A stretch of DNA of 64,000 nucleotides from Rhodoferax sp. (GTDB lineage: Bacteria; Pseudomonadota; Gammaproteobacteria; Burkholderiales; Burkholderiaceae_C), in NCBI RefSeq assembly GCF_030697375.1, contig NZ_JAUYQD010000022.1, positions 177,333 to 241,332 of the forward strand. The letters are read 5' to 3'. Below are positions 16,079 through 24,910 of the stretch, one piece after another. Below the pieces are notes generated by a model, which did no database searches, was not told the origin of the DNA, and saw only the letters and a list, made by a program, of their open reading frames with translations. The translations under genes and the position numbers were made by a program. Within the stretch, counting starts at the first letter, position 1, and every line of letters starts with the position of its first letter.

Positions 16079-18304
16079 TTAGCTACCGATCACGCCGCCA
16101 TCCGCTTTGGTGATGACGATGGTGGCCGAGCGGGGGCGTTTGCCGGCACCGTAGCCGGCGTTGGCGGGCCACTGGCTGGTGTACTTGGTGGGGTCGCCCA
16201 CGTCGGCCATCTTGGTGCCTTCGCCGGGGTGCTGGATGTTGATGAACATCGCCTTGCCGTCCGGGGTCTCGCACAGGCCGGTGATTTCGCAGTCCTTGGG
16301 GCCGACCAAAAAGCGCTTGAGCAGGTCGGGGGTCTGGGCCTTGCCGATGTAGGTATCGACCTGCTTGTCGCTGCCGTCCGGGCGTTTGTAGGACAGGGTT
16401 TTCTTGGCCCCGTCGCCCACCTTGCCGGGGATGCCGGCGAGCAGCATGCAGTTGGTCTTGTCGGTGTAGGCGCCGTCGTCGGTCTGGATCCAGCACAGGC
16501 CGGTGGCTTGGCTGAAGGCCAGGCCATCGGGGGCGGACAGGTCGTTGTCGTCGGTCAGGTTGGAGAGGTTGATCTTGCTCTTGTCCGCGTCGGCTTCCGA
16601 GGCAAACAGGTAGATGTCCCACTTAAAGCCGGTGTCGGCCGGGTGGGCCTGGGCCACGCGGATGATGTGGCCGTGCACATTGCCCTTGCTTTCCTTGGCG
16701 CCTTTCATGTCGCTGTAGTAGCGCGGGTTGGCGGCGTCCACGCCCATTTCACCGTCCACGGTGCGCTTGCTGTTGTTGGTGAGGGACATGTAGAACTCGC
16801 CATTGCGCGGGTTGATGCCACCCCACTCGGGGCGGTCCATCTTGGTGGCGCTCACGGCATCTGCGGCCAGGCGGGTGAAGATGGCCACGTCAGCGTTTGA
16901 TTTGAATTCGAAATCGGGGTTGGCGGCAATGATGGGGTTGTTCATGGACAGCTCAATCCATTGGCCGGTGCCGTCGTCCTTGAAGTTGGCAACAAACAAG
17001 GTGCCTTGGTCCAGGTACTTGTCGCCTACGGCCAGGCGGTTGGCGGCGTTGGCGTCCGCCGCGTCCCACTTGGCGGCTGACACGTATTTGTACATGTACT
17101 CGCCGCGCGAGTCGTCACCCATGTAGGCCACGACGGGTTGGCCCGCCACCGCCTTGGCAAAGCTCACGCTTTCATGGGCGAAACGGCCCAGGCCGGTGCG
17201 TTTGCGTACCGGTTGCTGGCTGTCGTAGGCATCCATTTCGACCACGTAGCCGAAGGTGTTCATTTCGTTGCGGTAGTCGGCGCGGGCGCTGGCGCCCAAC
17301 GCACCGTTGTTCCAGCGCACATATTGGTCAGCTGCGCCCGCGCTCTCCCAGCCGTGGCGGCTGGCTTCGCCCGCCTTGCGGCCATAACGGTTCAAGGCGG
17401 CCACGGACTTGTCTTTTTTACCGCGGCGCTCATCGTCCTTGGCATCGCGGTGGAAGTAGCCAAACCAGTTCTCTTCGCCCGAGACAAAGGTGCCCCAGGG
17501 GGTCTTGCCGGTGCCGCAGTTGTTCAAGGTGCCGCGGGACTTGGTGGCGTCCGGGCTGAAGACGGTCACCAGATGCTCGCTGCCCCGGGCCGGGCCGCTG
17601 ATGCGCACTTCGCTCATGGTGGTGACGCGGCGGTTGAATGCGGAGCCTGGGTGGTAGCTCCACTGGCCCGCTGAGGCGGCGATCTCGACGACCGACAGGC
17701 CGTGGATGGCAAGTTCCTTGTCCACTTCGCCAGCGGCGCGGGGCAGGGTGGAGCTGCCACCGTTGGCATGGATGAAGAAGGAGCTGAGTTTTTCGTCGGT
17801 GGTGGCTTCATGGTTCATGGCCAACAAGGCGCGGGAGGCCGCGCTGCTGGAAGGACGGCCCTGGGCGTCCAGGCCAAAATATTCCATGCCGTCGTGGTGG
17901 TCACCGGCGCGGTTGTCCCAGTCGGTGTCGCTGCCATCGTTCTTGAAGGCGGCTGTGGAGGCCTTCAGGGGGTCGCCCAGCGCGTAAATGACCTGCGCCT
18001 GGTAGCCTGCAGGTACCACGATCTTGTCGGCCAGGCTTTTGCCTACCGCTGCAAATCCCATGGCGCTCAGCGGGGCCACCAGGGTGGACGCGCCTGTGGC
18101 GGCGCCCATGCCCCCGGTGCTGGCGCATCCGGTCAGGGCTGCGCCACCGAACATGGAGCTGGCTGCTGCGCCGACGGTGCCCAGCAAGAGGCGACGCCGG
18201 CTCAGGCGGGAGGCCAGCACGGCGTCGAATTCCGGGTTGGCGGTGGGGTTGGATTCTTCGTTGTTGAAGCGGAAGTCGGGGCTGTTCAGGATTCTATTTT
18301 TCAT
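16079..18304 (-). CDS. phoX: PhoX-family alkaline phosphatase (Tat-exported)
   Basis: This predicted periplasmic phosphatase of 741 residues carries the DUF839/PhoX beta-propeller. PhoX enzymes release phosphate from phosphoesters using iron and calcium and are exported folded. The Tat signal SRRRLLLG (35-42) is followed by a hydrophobic stretch and ALTGCAST, which could also be a lipobox. Characteristic segments are HDGMEYFGLDAQG, LLAMNHEATTDE, NNCGTGKTPWGTFVSGEENW and the C-terminal GDPTKYTSQWPANAGYG with RPRSATIVI. A three-unit Pho box lies upstream, so PhoB control under phosphate starvation is very likely. Confidence 0.93.
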   Translation of the reverse strand: MKNRILNSPDFRFNNEESNPTANPEFDAVLASRLSRRRLLLGTVGAAASSMFGGAALTGCASTGGMGAATGASTLVAPLSAMGFAAVGKSLADKIVVPAGYQAQVIYALGDPLKASTAAFKNDGSDTDWDNRAGDHHDGMEYFGLDAQGRPSSSAASRALLAMNHEATTDEKLSSFFIHANGGSSTLPRAAGEVDKELAIHGLSVVEIAASAGQWSYHPGSAFNRRVTTMSEVRISGPARGSEHLVTVFSPDATKSRGTLNNCGTGKTPWGTFVSGEENWFGYFHRDAKDDERRGKKDKSVAALNRYGRKAGEASRHGWESAGAADQYVRWNNGALGASARADYRNEMNTFGYVVEMDAYDSQQPVRKRTGLGRFAHESVSFAKAVAGQPVVAYMGDDSRGEYMYKYVSAAKWDAADANAANRLAVGDKYLDQGTLFVANFKDDGTGQWIELSMNNPIIAANPDFEFKSNADVAIFTRLAADAVSATKMDRPEWGGINPRNGEFYMSLTNNSKRTVDGEMGVDAANPRYYSDMKGAKESKGNVHGHIIRVAQAHPADTGFKWDIYLFASEADADKSKINLSNLTDDNDLSAPDGLAFSQATGLCWIQTDDGAYTDKTNCMLLAGIPGKVGDGAKKTLSYKRPDGSDKQVDTYIGKAQTPDLLKRFLVGPKDCEITGLCETPDGKAMFINIQHPGEGTKMADVGDPTKYTSQWPANAGYGAGKRPRSATIVITKADGGVIGS

Positions 18305-18352
18305 GGTCAGAGCTTGTCAGCAGGTGGAAAACCCAGAGCATGGCGTGTGCCT

Positions 18353-18380
18353 GTGACAGCCCTATGACATAAAAATGACA
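18353..18380 (-). promoter_or_regulatory. Pho box upstream of phoX
   Basis: Read on the minus strand, three units TGTCAT, TGTCAT and TGTCAC are spaced at exactly 11 bases, ending about 50 bases before the phoX ATG. This matches the PhoB site architecture (TGTCA-type direct repeats at an 11-bp period). Confidence 0.85.
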
Positions 18381-18406
18381 AAAAAAACCCCGGTCTGAAC
18401 CGGGGT
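18381..18406 (-). terminator. Rho-independent terminator of the thrB-FecR operon
   Basis: On the minus strand ACCCCGG, loop TTCAGA, CCGGGGT is followed by a run of seven or more T residues, 31 bases after the FecR-domain gene stop. It abuts the Pho box, insulating phoX. Confidence 0.88.
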
Positions 18407-18436
18407 GGGGAAGGGGCGCACTTTCCTGCCTTGTGG

Positions 18437-19150
18437 TCAGGGGTAGCTTTGAACCTCTTTGCTGCCTTTTTTTCCAGAAATTTGCCATGCCGTACGCTGG
18501 TTGGCCAGGCGGGCCAGGTACTCCAGTTCCTGGTCGGTGTGGTTGATGGCCTTGGCGGGCGTCAAGGATCGGCCCTCTTTGGGGCTCACCTCGCCCCAGA
18601 AAGCCTGGTGGTATTCGGACACGCTGGTGGTTTTGTCCTTGCCAGACGACATGTCCACGGTGCCATAGCAGTTGCAAAAATAACTGCGTCCGCCCTGGTC
18701 GGCAAATATCTCGGTGTACACCCCGGTGCCACGGATGCCCGCAGTCATGGTTGGGGTGACGATCTGCCGGTTGCTGCCCTTGCCCCACACACTGGCCACC
18801 GCGCCGGTGATCAGGCGCAGCACGCTCACGGCATTGAGGGTGGCGCCGCGTTCTACCGTCAAATTGGAGTTTTGGCGCACATGGAACGAGGAGTTCCCAA
18901 TCACAAAAATGAGGGTGGACTGGGGACCGGTCTTGATCTCATCACCGGTCTGGACGGCTTGCTGGGGCGACAAACGGTTGCCGTTGACGGTGGCGTCCCC
19001 AATGAGTTGCACGACGTTGCTGCGGTTTTGCGCCTGGGCCGCCTCAAAGCCCCCCAAGGTGGTCCAGGCTGCCGCTGCTTGCAGGAAGCCGCGGCGCTGG
19101 AACCACAAAACTTCCTGTTCACTGCGGCCTTGCAAAATGTGCTGCGTCAT
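18437..19150 (-). CDS. FecR-domain periplasmic protein with Tat-like signal
   Basis: The 237-residue protein starts with QRRGFLQAAAAW followed by an AQAQ cleavage-like site, so export to the periplasm, probably by Tat, is likely. Residues about 45-150 form a FecR-type domain: GDATVNGNRLSPQQAVQTGD, STLIFVIGNSSFHVRQNSNL, and TAGIRGTGVYTEIF. No FecI-type sigma factor or TonB receptor is nearby, so this is not a classical signalling FecR; stand-alone FecR-domain proteins are often linked to envelope assembly. The gene overlaps the upstream membrane-protein gene by ATGA. Confidence 0.75.
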   Translation of the reverse strand: MTQHILQGRSEQEVLWFQRRGFLQAAAAWTTLGGFEAAQAQNRSNVVQLIGDATVNGNRLSPQQAVQTGDEIKTGPQSTLIFVIGNSSFHVRQNSNLTVERGATLNAVSVLRLITGAVASVWGKGSNRQIVTPTMTAGIRGTGVYTEIFADQGGRSYFCNCYGTVDMSSGKDKTTSVSEYHQAFWGEVSPKEGRSLTPAKAINHTDQELEYLARLANQRTAWQISGKKGSKEVQSYP

Positions 19151-19926
19151 GGGTTTTCTCCTGAAGGGGCCTCGAAACTATCACGAAACGTGAAATAGAT
19201 GGACGTGAAGAACATGGCGGCCATCAACATGGCGGCGGGAAACAGGGTGGCTGCCACCAGTTCGGCACTGCCCAACAGGGCGGTGACGCTGGCCACCACC
19301 ATGCCCATGAACAAAAAGGCCGCCATCCAGACCAGCCCGTACACGGTGAAAGCCCAAAAATTGCGCAGGCAGGCCACCAGGCTGAAAAACAGGCTTTTCA
19401 CCGGGGAAATACCGTGCCAGTGCACCAGGGCCGGCGCGTGCCAGAACAGCAAGGACAGCGGCAGGTACAAGGCCATGGCCACCAATATGGCCAGCTGAAA
19501 GTCACCCTCTTGCAGCAACTCGGGCGTCATGACGCCGCCGATCAGGTACAGCTTGGCAAATTTGCCCCCGTCGATCAAGGCTGACAGGCCCAGCACCAGC
19601 AAAAATCCGGCGGCATACAGGGCGCCCAAGACCAGCATGGCGCGCATTTGCTGGCGGCCGGCGCGAAAGGCACTGGCCAGGATGGAAGGCATGGGAAACT
19701 TTCCATTGCCAACTTCCTTGGTGGCCGCCATCAGGCCCAGGGTGGCGCTGGGCAGCAGGGCCAGCGCCAAGGCACTGCCCAGCACCGGCACGATGTTCAG
19801 CACCGACATCACCGCCATGAACAGAAAGAACAGGCCTGAGAGCGCCAAGGGCTGCCGGAAAAAAGTCTGAATCCCCTGTTTGACCCATTGGGCACCCTGG
19901 CGGGCCGGGAGGATTTGGAGTTTCAT
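19147..19926 (-). CDS. BPSS1780-family inner-membrane protein
   Basis: This 259-residue polytopic membrane protein opens MKLQILPARQGAQWVKQGIQ, the hallmark of the BPSS1780 family of burkholderiales. About six hydrophobic helices follow, with the conserved TLGLMAATKEVGNGKFPMPS segment between helices two and three and a WHGISPVKSLFFS loop. The function is unknown. It overlaps both neighbours by four bases (ATGA at each end), so it is translationally coupled to thrB upstream and to the FecR-domain gene downstream. Confidence 0.85.
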   Translation of the reverse strand: MKLQILPARQGAQWVKQGIQTFFRQPLALSGLFFLFMAVMSVLNIVPVLGSALALALLPSATLGLMAATKEVGNGKFPMPSILASAFRAGRQQMRAMLVLGALYAAGFLLVLGLSALIDGGKFAKLYLIGGVMTPELLQEGDFQLAILVAMALYLPLSLLFWHAPALVHWHGISPVKSLFFSLVACLRNFWAFTVYGLVWMAAFLFMGMVVASVTALLGSAELVAATLFPAAMLMAAMFFTSIYFTFRDSFEAPSGENP

Positions 19927-20918
19927 GCGGTGGCGCCGGTGAGGGCGTTCAGGGTTAAGGGGTGGCGTACGCGCTGGCGCAGCACCCGCTCGAAATGGCT
20001 GGGGTCGTGGGCTTGGAGCATGGACGCTTCGCGTGGCAGGTGCAAGTCCCACAGGCGGGAAATCCAGAAACGCAGCGCGCCGGCGCGGGCCATGGCGGGC
20101 AACAGATCCCGCTCTTGTGGCTGCAGGGGGCGCACCTGGGCGTAGGCCTCCAGGAAGGCTGTGGCCCGCTGGGGGTCGGAGGCACCCGTGGCCAGGTCGA
20201 TGCACCAGTCGTTCAGGCACACGGCAATGTCAAAAACCCAGGCGTCGGTGCCGGCAAAATAGAAGTCAAAAAACCCCGCCAGCTGGGGCTGCTCCGGTGC
20301 GTCCGCCGGGGTTGCGAACATGACGTTGTCACGGAACAGGTCCGCATGGATGGGGCCACGGGGCAGGGCGCCATAGGTGGACAGGGTGGCCACATGGTTT
20401 TGGTAGGCCAGCTCGCTTTGCAGCAGGGCGGCTTGCTCAGGCTCCAGAAAGGGCAACACCACCGGTGCCGTCGCGTTCCACCAGGGCAAAGCGCGCAAAT
20501 TGGGCTGTTGCATGGCGAAATCGACCCCAGCCAGGTGCATTTTGGCCAACATATCACCCACCAGGGCGCAGTGCAGGGGGGTGGGGCGGAGTTCGCTTTT
20601 GCCGGCCAAGCGATTGACCACGGCGGCCGGTTTGCCGTTCAGGCGGTGCAGCACATCGCCGTCCTTGTCGGCGGCGGGGTCGGGCACGGGAATGCCCTTG
20701 TGGGCCAGATGCTTCATGAGCCGCAGATAAAACGGCAGCTCTTCGGGCGTCAGGCGCTCAAACAGGGTCAGCACATAGGCCGCCTGGTCGGTGGTGACGA
20801 AATAATTGGTGTTCTCAATGCCGCCCGAGCAGCCTTCGATGGTCTTGAGGGTGCCCAGTTTCAGGGATTGGAGGAACTTGCTGGCCTCGGCAAACGAGAC
20901 CTCTGTGTAAACCGCCAT
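19923..20918 (-). CDS. thrB: Homoserine kinase, ThrB2/APH-fold type
   Basis: This enzyme phosphorylates homoserine in threonine biosynthesis. The 331-residue protein belongs to the aminoglycoside-phosphotransferase-like family rather than the GHMP kinases: it has the N-terminal lobe GGIENTNYFVTT, the catalytic loop HADLFRDN (H191 to N198) and the metal-binding FFDFYFAGTD. The adjacent order with the BPSS1780-type gene and the divergent polA is typical of burkholderiales. ThrC and Hom are not in this window. Confidence 0.94.
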   Translation of the reverse strand: MAVYTEVSFAEASKFLQSLKLGTLKTIEGCSGGIENTNYFVTTDQAAYVLTLFERLTPEELPFYLRLMKHLAHKGIPVPDPAADKDGDVLHRLNGKPAAVVNRLAGKSELRPTPLHCALVGDMLAKMHLAGVDFAMQQPNLRALPWWNATAPVVLPFLEPEQAALLQSELAYQNHVATLSTYGALPRGPIHADLFRDNVMFATPADAPEQPQLAGFFDFYFAGTDAWVFDIAVCLNDWCIDLATGASDPQRATAFLEAYAQVRPLQPQERDLLPAMARAGALRFWISRLWDLHLPREASMLQAHDPSHFERVLRQRVRHPLTLNALTGATA

Positions 20919-21064
20919 GGTCAGCCCACCGAAAATTCAGAGAGGGAAGGGACCAGATGGGTGGAGACGGATGGGGAAAAATGGGTAGAGGCGCTGCGCA
21001 TGGGCCGATTGTAGAACGGCCGCCCCAGCCCAAGGGGTGCCCCGGCGCAGGCAAAATGGCTGCC

Positions 21065-23905
21065 ATGCACGATTCTCAAAAAACCCTTTTGCTGGTGGAC
21101 GGTTCCAGCTACCTGTACCGAGCCTTTTTTGCGGGGGGCGGTGACATGAGCATCACCTTGCCGGATGGCACCATCCAAAAGACCGGCGCCATCCGCATCC
21201 TGGTCAACATGATGCAGTCCCTGCGCAAGGAGTATCCCGCCCACTACGTGGCCTGTGTGTTTGACGCCAAGGGCCCCACCTTTCGGGACGCCATTTACCC
21301 GCAGTACAAGGCGCACCGCGACCCGATGCCGGACGATTTGCGCAGCCAGATCGCGCCCATCCACGAGGTGGTGCGCCTGCTGGGCTGGTCGGTGCTGGAT
21401 GTGCCGGGGGTGGAGGCCGACGACGTCATCGGCACCCTGGCCGTGGCCGCCGCAAGCCAGGGCATAGAGGTCATCGTCAGCAGTGGCGACAAGGATCTGG
21501 CCCAGCTGGTCAACGAACACATCACCATCATCGACACCATGAACGGCAAGCGCCGCGACCTGGCCGGGGTGGAGGCCGAGTTTGGCGTGCCCGCGCGGCT
21601 CATGCTCGATTACCAAACCCTGGTGGGCGACACGGTGGACAACGTGCCGGGCGTACAAAAAGTCGGCCCCAAGACCGCCGTCAAGTGGCTGCAGGAATAC
21701 GGCTCGCTGCAAGGCGTGGTGGACAACGCCGCCCACATCAAGGGTGTGGTGGGAGAGAACCTGCGCCAGGCCCTGGACTGGCTGCCGACGGGGCGTTCAC
21801 TGCTGACCATCAAGACCGACTGCGATCTGGATGGCTGGGTGCCGGGTCTGCCTGCTATGGATTCCATAGCTGTTGGCGCACAGGACACGGGGGCTTTGCG
21901 CATTTTTTGTGAGAAATACGGCTTCAAAGGCCTGGCCAAATCGCTGGAAGCCCAGGCGGCTGCGGGGAATGGGACTCCAGGAAATGGGGTCGGATCCACG
22001 CAGCGCAGCGGAGCTGGCTCTGACCCCATTTCCGGGCGAGTACAAGCATCGTCCCCCGGCCTGTTCGACGAGCCCGAAGCCGCCGCCGCGCCGCGCGCCA
22101 GCACCCTGGCCTATGACACCATCTTGGGCTGGGAGCAGTTCGACATCTGGCTGGCCAAATTGCACGCTGCCGAACTGGTGGCACTGGACACCGAGACCAC
22201 CTCACTGGACGAAATGCGTGCCGAAATCGTCGGCATTTCCTTCAGCGTGGAGCCGGGCCAGGCCGCCTATATCCCGGTGACGCACCGCTACCCGGGCGCG
22301 CCCGAGCAGTTGAACCGGGACGAGGTGCTGGCCAAACTCAAACCCTGGCTGGAAAACCCGGCGGCCAAGAAACTCGGCCAGCACATCAAGTACGACCGCC
22401 ATGTGTTCGCCAACCACGGCATCGAGGTGCAGGGCTACGCACACGACACCATGCTGCAAAGTTATGTGCTGGAAGCGCATCTACCGCATGGCCTGTCCAG
22501 CCTGGCCGAACGCCACCTGGGGCGCAGCGGCATCACCTTTGAAGACCTGTGTGGCAAGGGCGCCAGCCAGATTTGCTTTGACCAGGTGGATATTGCCCAA
22601 GCCGCCGAATATTCGTGCGAAGACTCGGACCAGACGCTGGACGTGCACCGCGTGTTGTGGCCGCAGTTGCAGGCCAATGACAAGCTGAAGTTCATCTACG
22701 AACTGGAAATCGCCAGCAGCGAGACCTTGTACCGCATCGAGCGCAATGGCGTGTTGATCGACGCGCCCACCCTGGCGGCGCAAAGCCATGCCCTGGGGCA
22801 GCGCATCCTGCAGCTGGAGACCGAAGCGTTCGAGATTGCGGGCCAGCCCTTCAACCTCTCGTCACCGAAGCAACTGGGCGAAATTTTCTTTGACAAGCTG
22901 GGCATGCCCGTGGTCAAGAAAACCGCCAGTGGCGCCCGCAGCACCGATGAAGAAGTGCTGGAAAAACTGGCCGAAGACTACCCGCTGCCCGCCAAACTGC
23001 TGGAGCACCGCGGCTTGGCCAAACTCAAGGGCACCTACACCGACAAGCTGGCCCAGCTGGCGCACCCACGCACGGGCCGGGTGCACACGCACTACGCGCA
23101 AGCCGTGGCGGTGACCGGGCGCTTGAGCAGCAACGACCCCAACCTGCAAAACATCCCGATCCGCACCCCCGAAGGCCGCCGTGTGCGCGAGGCTTTTGTG
23201 GCGCCTGCGGGCAGTGTGATTGCCAGCGCCGACTACAGCCAGATCGAACTGCGCATCATGGCGCACATTAGCGACGACGCCGCGCTGCTGCGCGCCTTCC
23301 ATGGCGGGCTGGACGTGCACCGCGCCACCGCGGCCGAGGTGTTTGGTGTGGCCGTGGACCAAGTATCTAGTGAGCAGCGCCGTTATGCCAAGGTCATCAA
23401 CTTCGGCCTGATCTACGGCATGAGCGCCTACGGCCTGGCGCGTAACCTGGGGATCGACAACACGGCGGCCAAGAATTACATCGCCCGCTACTTTGAGCGT
23501 TATCCCGGGGTGAAGAGTTATATGGAGACCACACGCGCTCTGGCAAAAGAGCAGGGTTATGTGGAAACCGTGTTTGGCCGGCGTTTGCAGCTGGCCGGTA
23601 TCAAGACTGCCAAGGGCGCACAGCTGGCGGGCTTGGAGCGTGCTGCCATCAACGCCCCCATGCAGGGCACGGCGGCCGACCTCATCAAACTCAGCATGGT
23701 CAAGGTGCAGCAGGTGCTGGATGCCGAGCAACGCGGCACCAAAATGATCATGCAGGTGCACGATGAGTTGGTATTTGAGGTCCCCGAGAACGAGGTGGAC
23801 TGGCTCAAAACCGAAATTCCGCGCCTGATGGCCGGCGTGGCCGAGCTCAAAGTGCCTTTGCTGGCCGAGGTCGGGGTGGGTCCGAATTGGGACAAAGCGC
23901 ATTGA
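21065..23905 (+). CDS. polA: DNA polymerase I
   Basis: PolA removes RNA primers and fills gaps. The 946-residue protein has the 5' nuclease domain (residues 1 to about 290), a 3'-5' exonuclease domain with intact LDTETTSLDEM (about 373-383), and a polymerase domain with motif A DYSQIELR (about 722-729), motif B RYAKVINFGLIYG and motif C QVHDELVFEV (about 897). The linker between the two nuclease domains contains two repeat-derived insertions, at about 264-278 and 306-323, neither disturbing a catalytic motif. ATG 21065 is chosen because it directly precedes the conserved TLLLVDGSSYLYRAFF. Confidence 0.96.
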   Translation: MHDSQKTLLLVDGSSYLYRAFFAGGGDMSITLPDGTIQKTGAIRILVNMMQSLRKEYPAHYVACVFDAKGPTFRDAIYPQYKAHRDPMPDDLRSQIAPIHEVVRLLGWSVLDVPGVEADDVIGTLAVAAASQGIEVIVSSGDKDLAQLVNEHITIIDTMNGKRRDLAGVEAEFGVPARLMLDYQTLVGDTVDNVPGVQKVGPKTAVKWLQEYGSLQGVVDNAAHIKGVVGENLRQALDWLPTGRSLLTIKTDCDLDGWVPGLPAMDSIAVGAQDTGALRIFCEKYGFKGLAKSLEAQAAAGNGTPGNGVGSTQRSGAGSDPISGRVQASSPGLFDEPEAAAAPRASTLAYDTILGWEQFDIWLAKLHAAELVALDTETTSLDEMRAEIVGISFSVEPGQAAYIPVTHRYPGAPEQLNRDEVLAKLKPWLENPAAKKLGQHIKYDRHVFANHGIEVQGYAHDTMLQSYVLEAHLPHGLSSLAERHLGRSGITFEDLCGKGASQICFDQVDIAQAAEYSCEDSDQTLDVHRVLWPQLQANDKLKFIYELEIASSETLYRIERNGVLIDAPTLAAQSHALGQRILQLETEAFEIAGQPFNLSSPKQLGEIFFDKLGMPVVKKTASGARSTDEEVLEKLAEDYPLPAKLLEHRGLAKLKGTYTDKLAQLAHPRTGRVHTHYAQAVAVTGRLSSNDPNLQNIPIRTPEGRRVREAFVAPAGSVIASADYSQIELRIMAHISDDAALLRAFHGGLDVHRATAAEVFGVAVDQVSSEQRRYAKVINFGLIYGMSAYGLARNLGIDNTAAKNYIARYFERYPGVKSYMETTRALAKEQGYVETVFGRRLQLAGIKTAKGAQLAGLERAAINAPMQGTAADLIKLSMVKVQQVLDAEQRGTKMIMQVHDELVFEVPENEVDWLKTEIPRLMAGVAELKVPLLAEVGVGPNWDKAH
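21854..21898 (+). repeat. Dispersed palindromic repeat, copy D (in polA)
   Basis: The copy has the perfect palindromic head GCTATGGATTCCATAGC, the middle TTGGCGCACAGGACAC and the tail GGGGGCTTTG. It is translated in frame as about AMDSIAVGAQDTGAL just after the 5' nuclease domain of PolA. Confidence 0.85.
21980..22033. repeat. REP-like palindrome (in polA)
   Basis: Inverted 15-bp arms GGAAATGGGGTCGGA and TCTGACCCCATTTCC (one mismatch) flank a 24-base GC-rich centre. This resembles REP-type palindromes moved by Y1/RAYT transposases. It is translated in the PolA inter-domain linker as about GNGVGSTQRSGAGSDPISG. No transposase gene is in this window. Confidence 0.75.
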
Positions 23906-23962
23906 AGTAGCGCAGCATTTGTGCGTCACAATGCTGCCTCTTTGAGAAATTTAAGGTAATTA

Positions 23963-24011
23963 GGGCTCTAGCCCGCACAGAATATGCGTAAACAGCTATG
24001 ATTTTGATAGC
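23963..24011 (-). repeat. Dispersed palindromic repeat, copy F (overlaps the ZIP transporter start)
   Basis: On the minus strand the copy has the head GCTATCAAAATCATAGC, the middle TTTACGCATATTCTG and the tail GCGGGCTAGAGCC, the closest match to the family consensus in this window. Its end provides the ATG and the first codons of the ZIP-family gene. Confidence 0.9.
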
Positions 24012-24795
24012 AATAGTGATCGGAACCCTGGCCGCCGGGATTGGCAGCGTGTGGCTGGCGGCCGCCCTGAGTTTTGGCGCGCTGGCGCGGTACACCCAAC
24101 ACATGCTGAGTCTGGCGGCCGGTGCCTTGTTGGCCACCGCCTTCTTGCATTTGCTGCCCGAAGCGTTTGAAAGCCAGGCCGGCGCCCATGATTTGTTTGT
24201 CACCCTGTTGATCGGCGTGGTGTTTTTCTTTTTGCTGGACAAGGCTGAGCTGTGGCACCACGGCCATGAGCACCACCACGAGCAGGAACACCCCGACCAC
24301 GGGCATGACCACGCCCATGCACATGGCCACGGGGCCGCACCGGTGTCGGGCAGTTGGGCGGTGCTCACCGGCGACAGCGTGCATTGCTTTGGCGACGGTG
24401 TGCTGATCGCTTCGGCCTTCATGGCCGATATGCGCCTGGGGGTGATTGCCTCGCTGGCGGTGATGGCGCACGAGGTGCCCCACCACATGGGCGACCTGAT
24501 GGTGCTGCGCACCGGGTCCACCAACAAACGCGCGGCGCTGGTCAAGGTTTCGCTGGCGGGCGCGGTGACGGCCCTGGGGGGCCTGATCGGGTACTGGCTG
24601 GTGGAGCAGTTGCAGGACTATCTGCCGTATTTTTTGGTGGTGGCGTCCAGCAGCTTTGTCTATGTGGCGCTGGCCGATCTGATACCGCAGCTGCAAAAGC
24701 GCCTGAGTGCACGCCAGACCGCGGCCCAGATTGCGTGGTTGTTGATCGGTATTTTCTTGGTGACCTTTGTCAGTGGCATGGCCCACGGGCATTGA
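23998..24795 (+). CDS. ZIP-family metal transporter
   Basis: This 265-residue inner-membrane carrier, probably for Zn2+ or another divalent cation, has about eight membrane helices. The His-rich cytoplasmic-type loop lies at about 87-112 (many H, D and E). Helix 4 carries SVHCFGDGVLIASAF and helix 5 carries AHEVPHHMGDL, the paired metal-site motifs of ZIP proteins. The start codon and the first five codons (MILIA) are part of a dispersed repeat copy. An alternative start downstream would shorten the first helix, so the repeat-derived start is the best candidate. Confidence 0.92.
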   Translation: MILIAIVIGTLAAGIGSVWLAAALSFGALARYTQHMLSLAAGALLATAFLHLLPEAFESQAGAHDLFVTLLIGVVFFFLLDKAELWHHGHEHHHEQEHPDHGHDHAHAHGHGAAPVSGSWAVLTGDSVHCFGDGVLIASAFMADMRLGVIASLAVMAHEVPHHMGDLMVLRTGSTNKRAALVKVSLAGAVTALGGLIGYWLVEQLQDYLPYFLVVASSSFVYVALADLIPQLQKRLSARQTAAQIAWLLIGIFLVTFVSGMAHGH

Positions 24796-24840
24796 GCGGG
24801 GGCGGGGCGGGCAAGAACATCCGCCCTTGGCCGGTATTGC

Positions 24841-24882
24841 TTAATATGGGTCAAGGTCAGCTGCTTGGCGCCGCGAGATAAT
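24841..24882 (+). promoter_or_regulatory. FNR/DNR-type box and -10 upstream of the hemerythrin operon
   Basis: TTAAT-ATGG-GTCAA at 24841-24854 matches the FNR/DNR consensus TTGAT-N4-(A/G)TCAA at nine of ten positions in the DNR form. GATAAT at 24877-24882 is a good -10. The implied start near 24889 puts the centre of the box at about -41.5, the standard class II activator position. This predicts activation by low oxygen or nitric oxide. Confidence 0.65.
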
Positions 24883-24910
24883 GGGCCGTTCTTTTTAACG
24901 GCTCTTTTTC

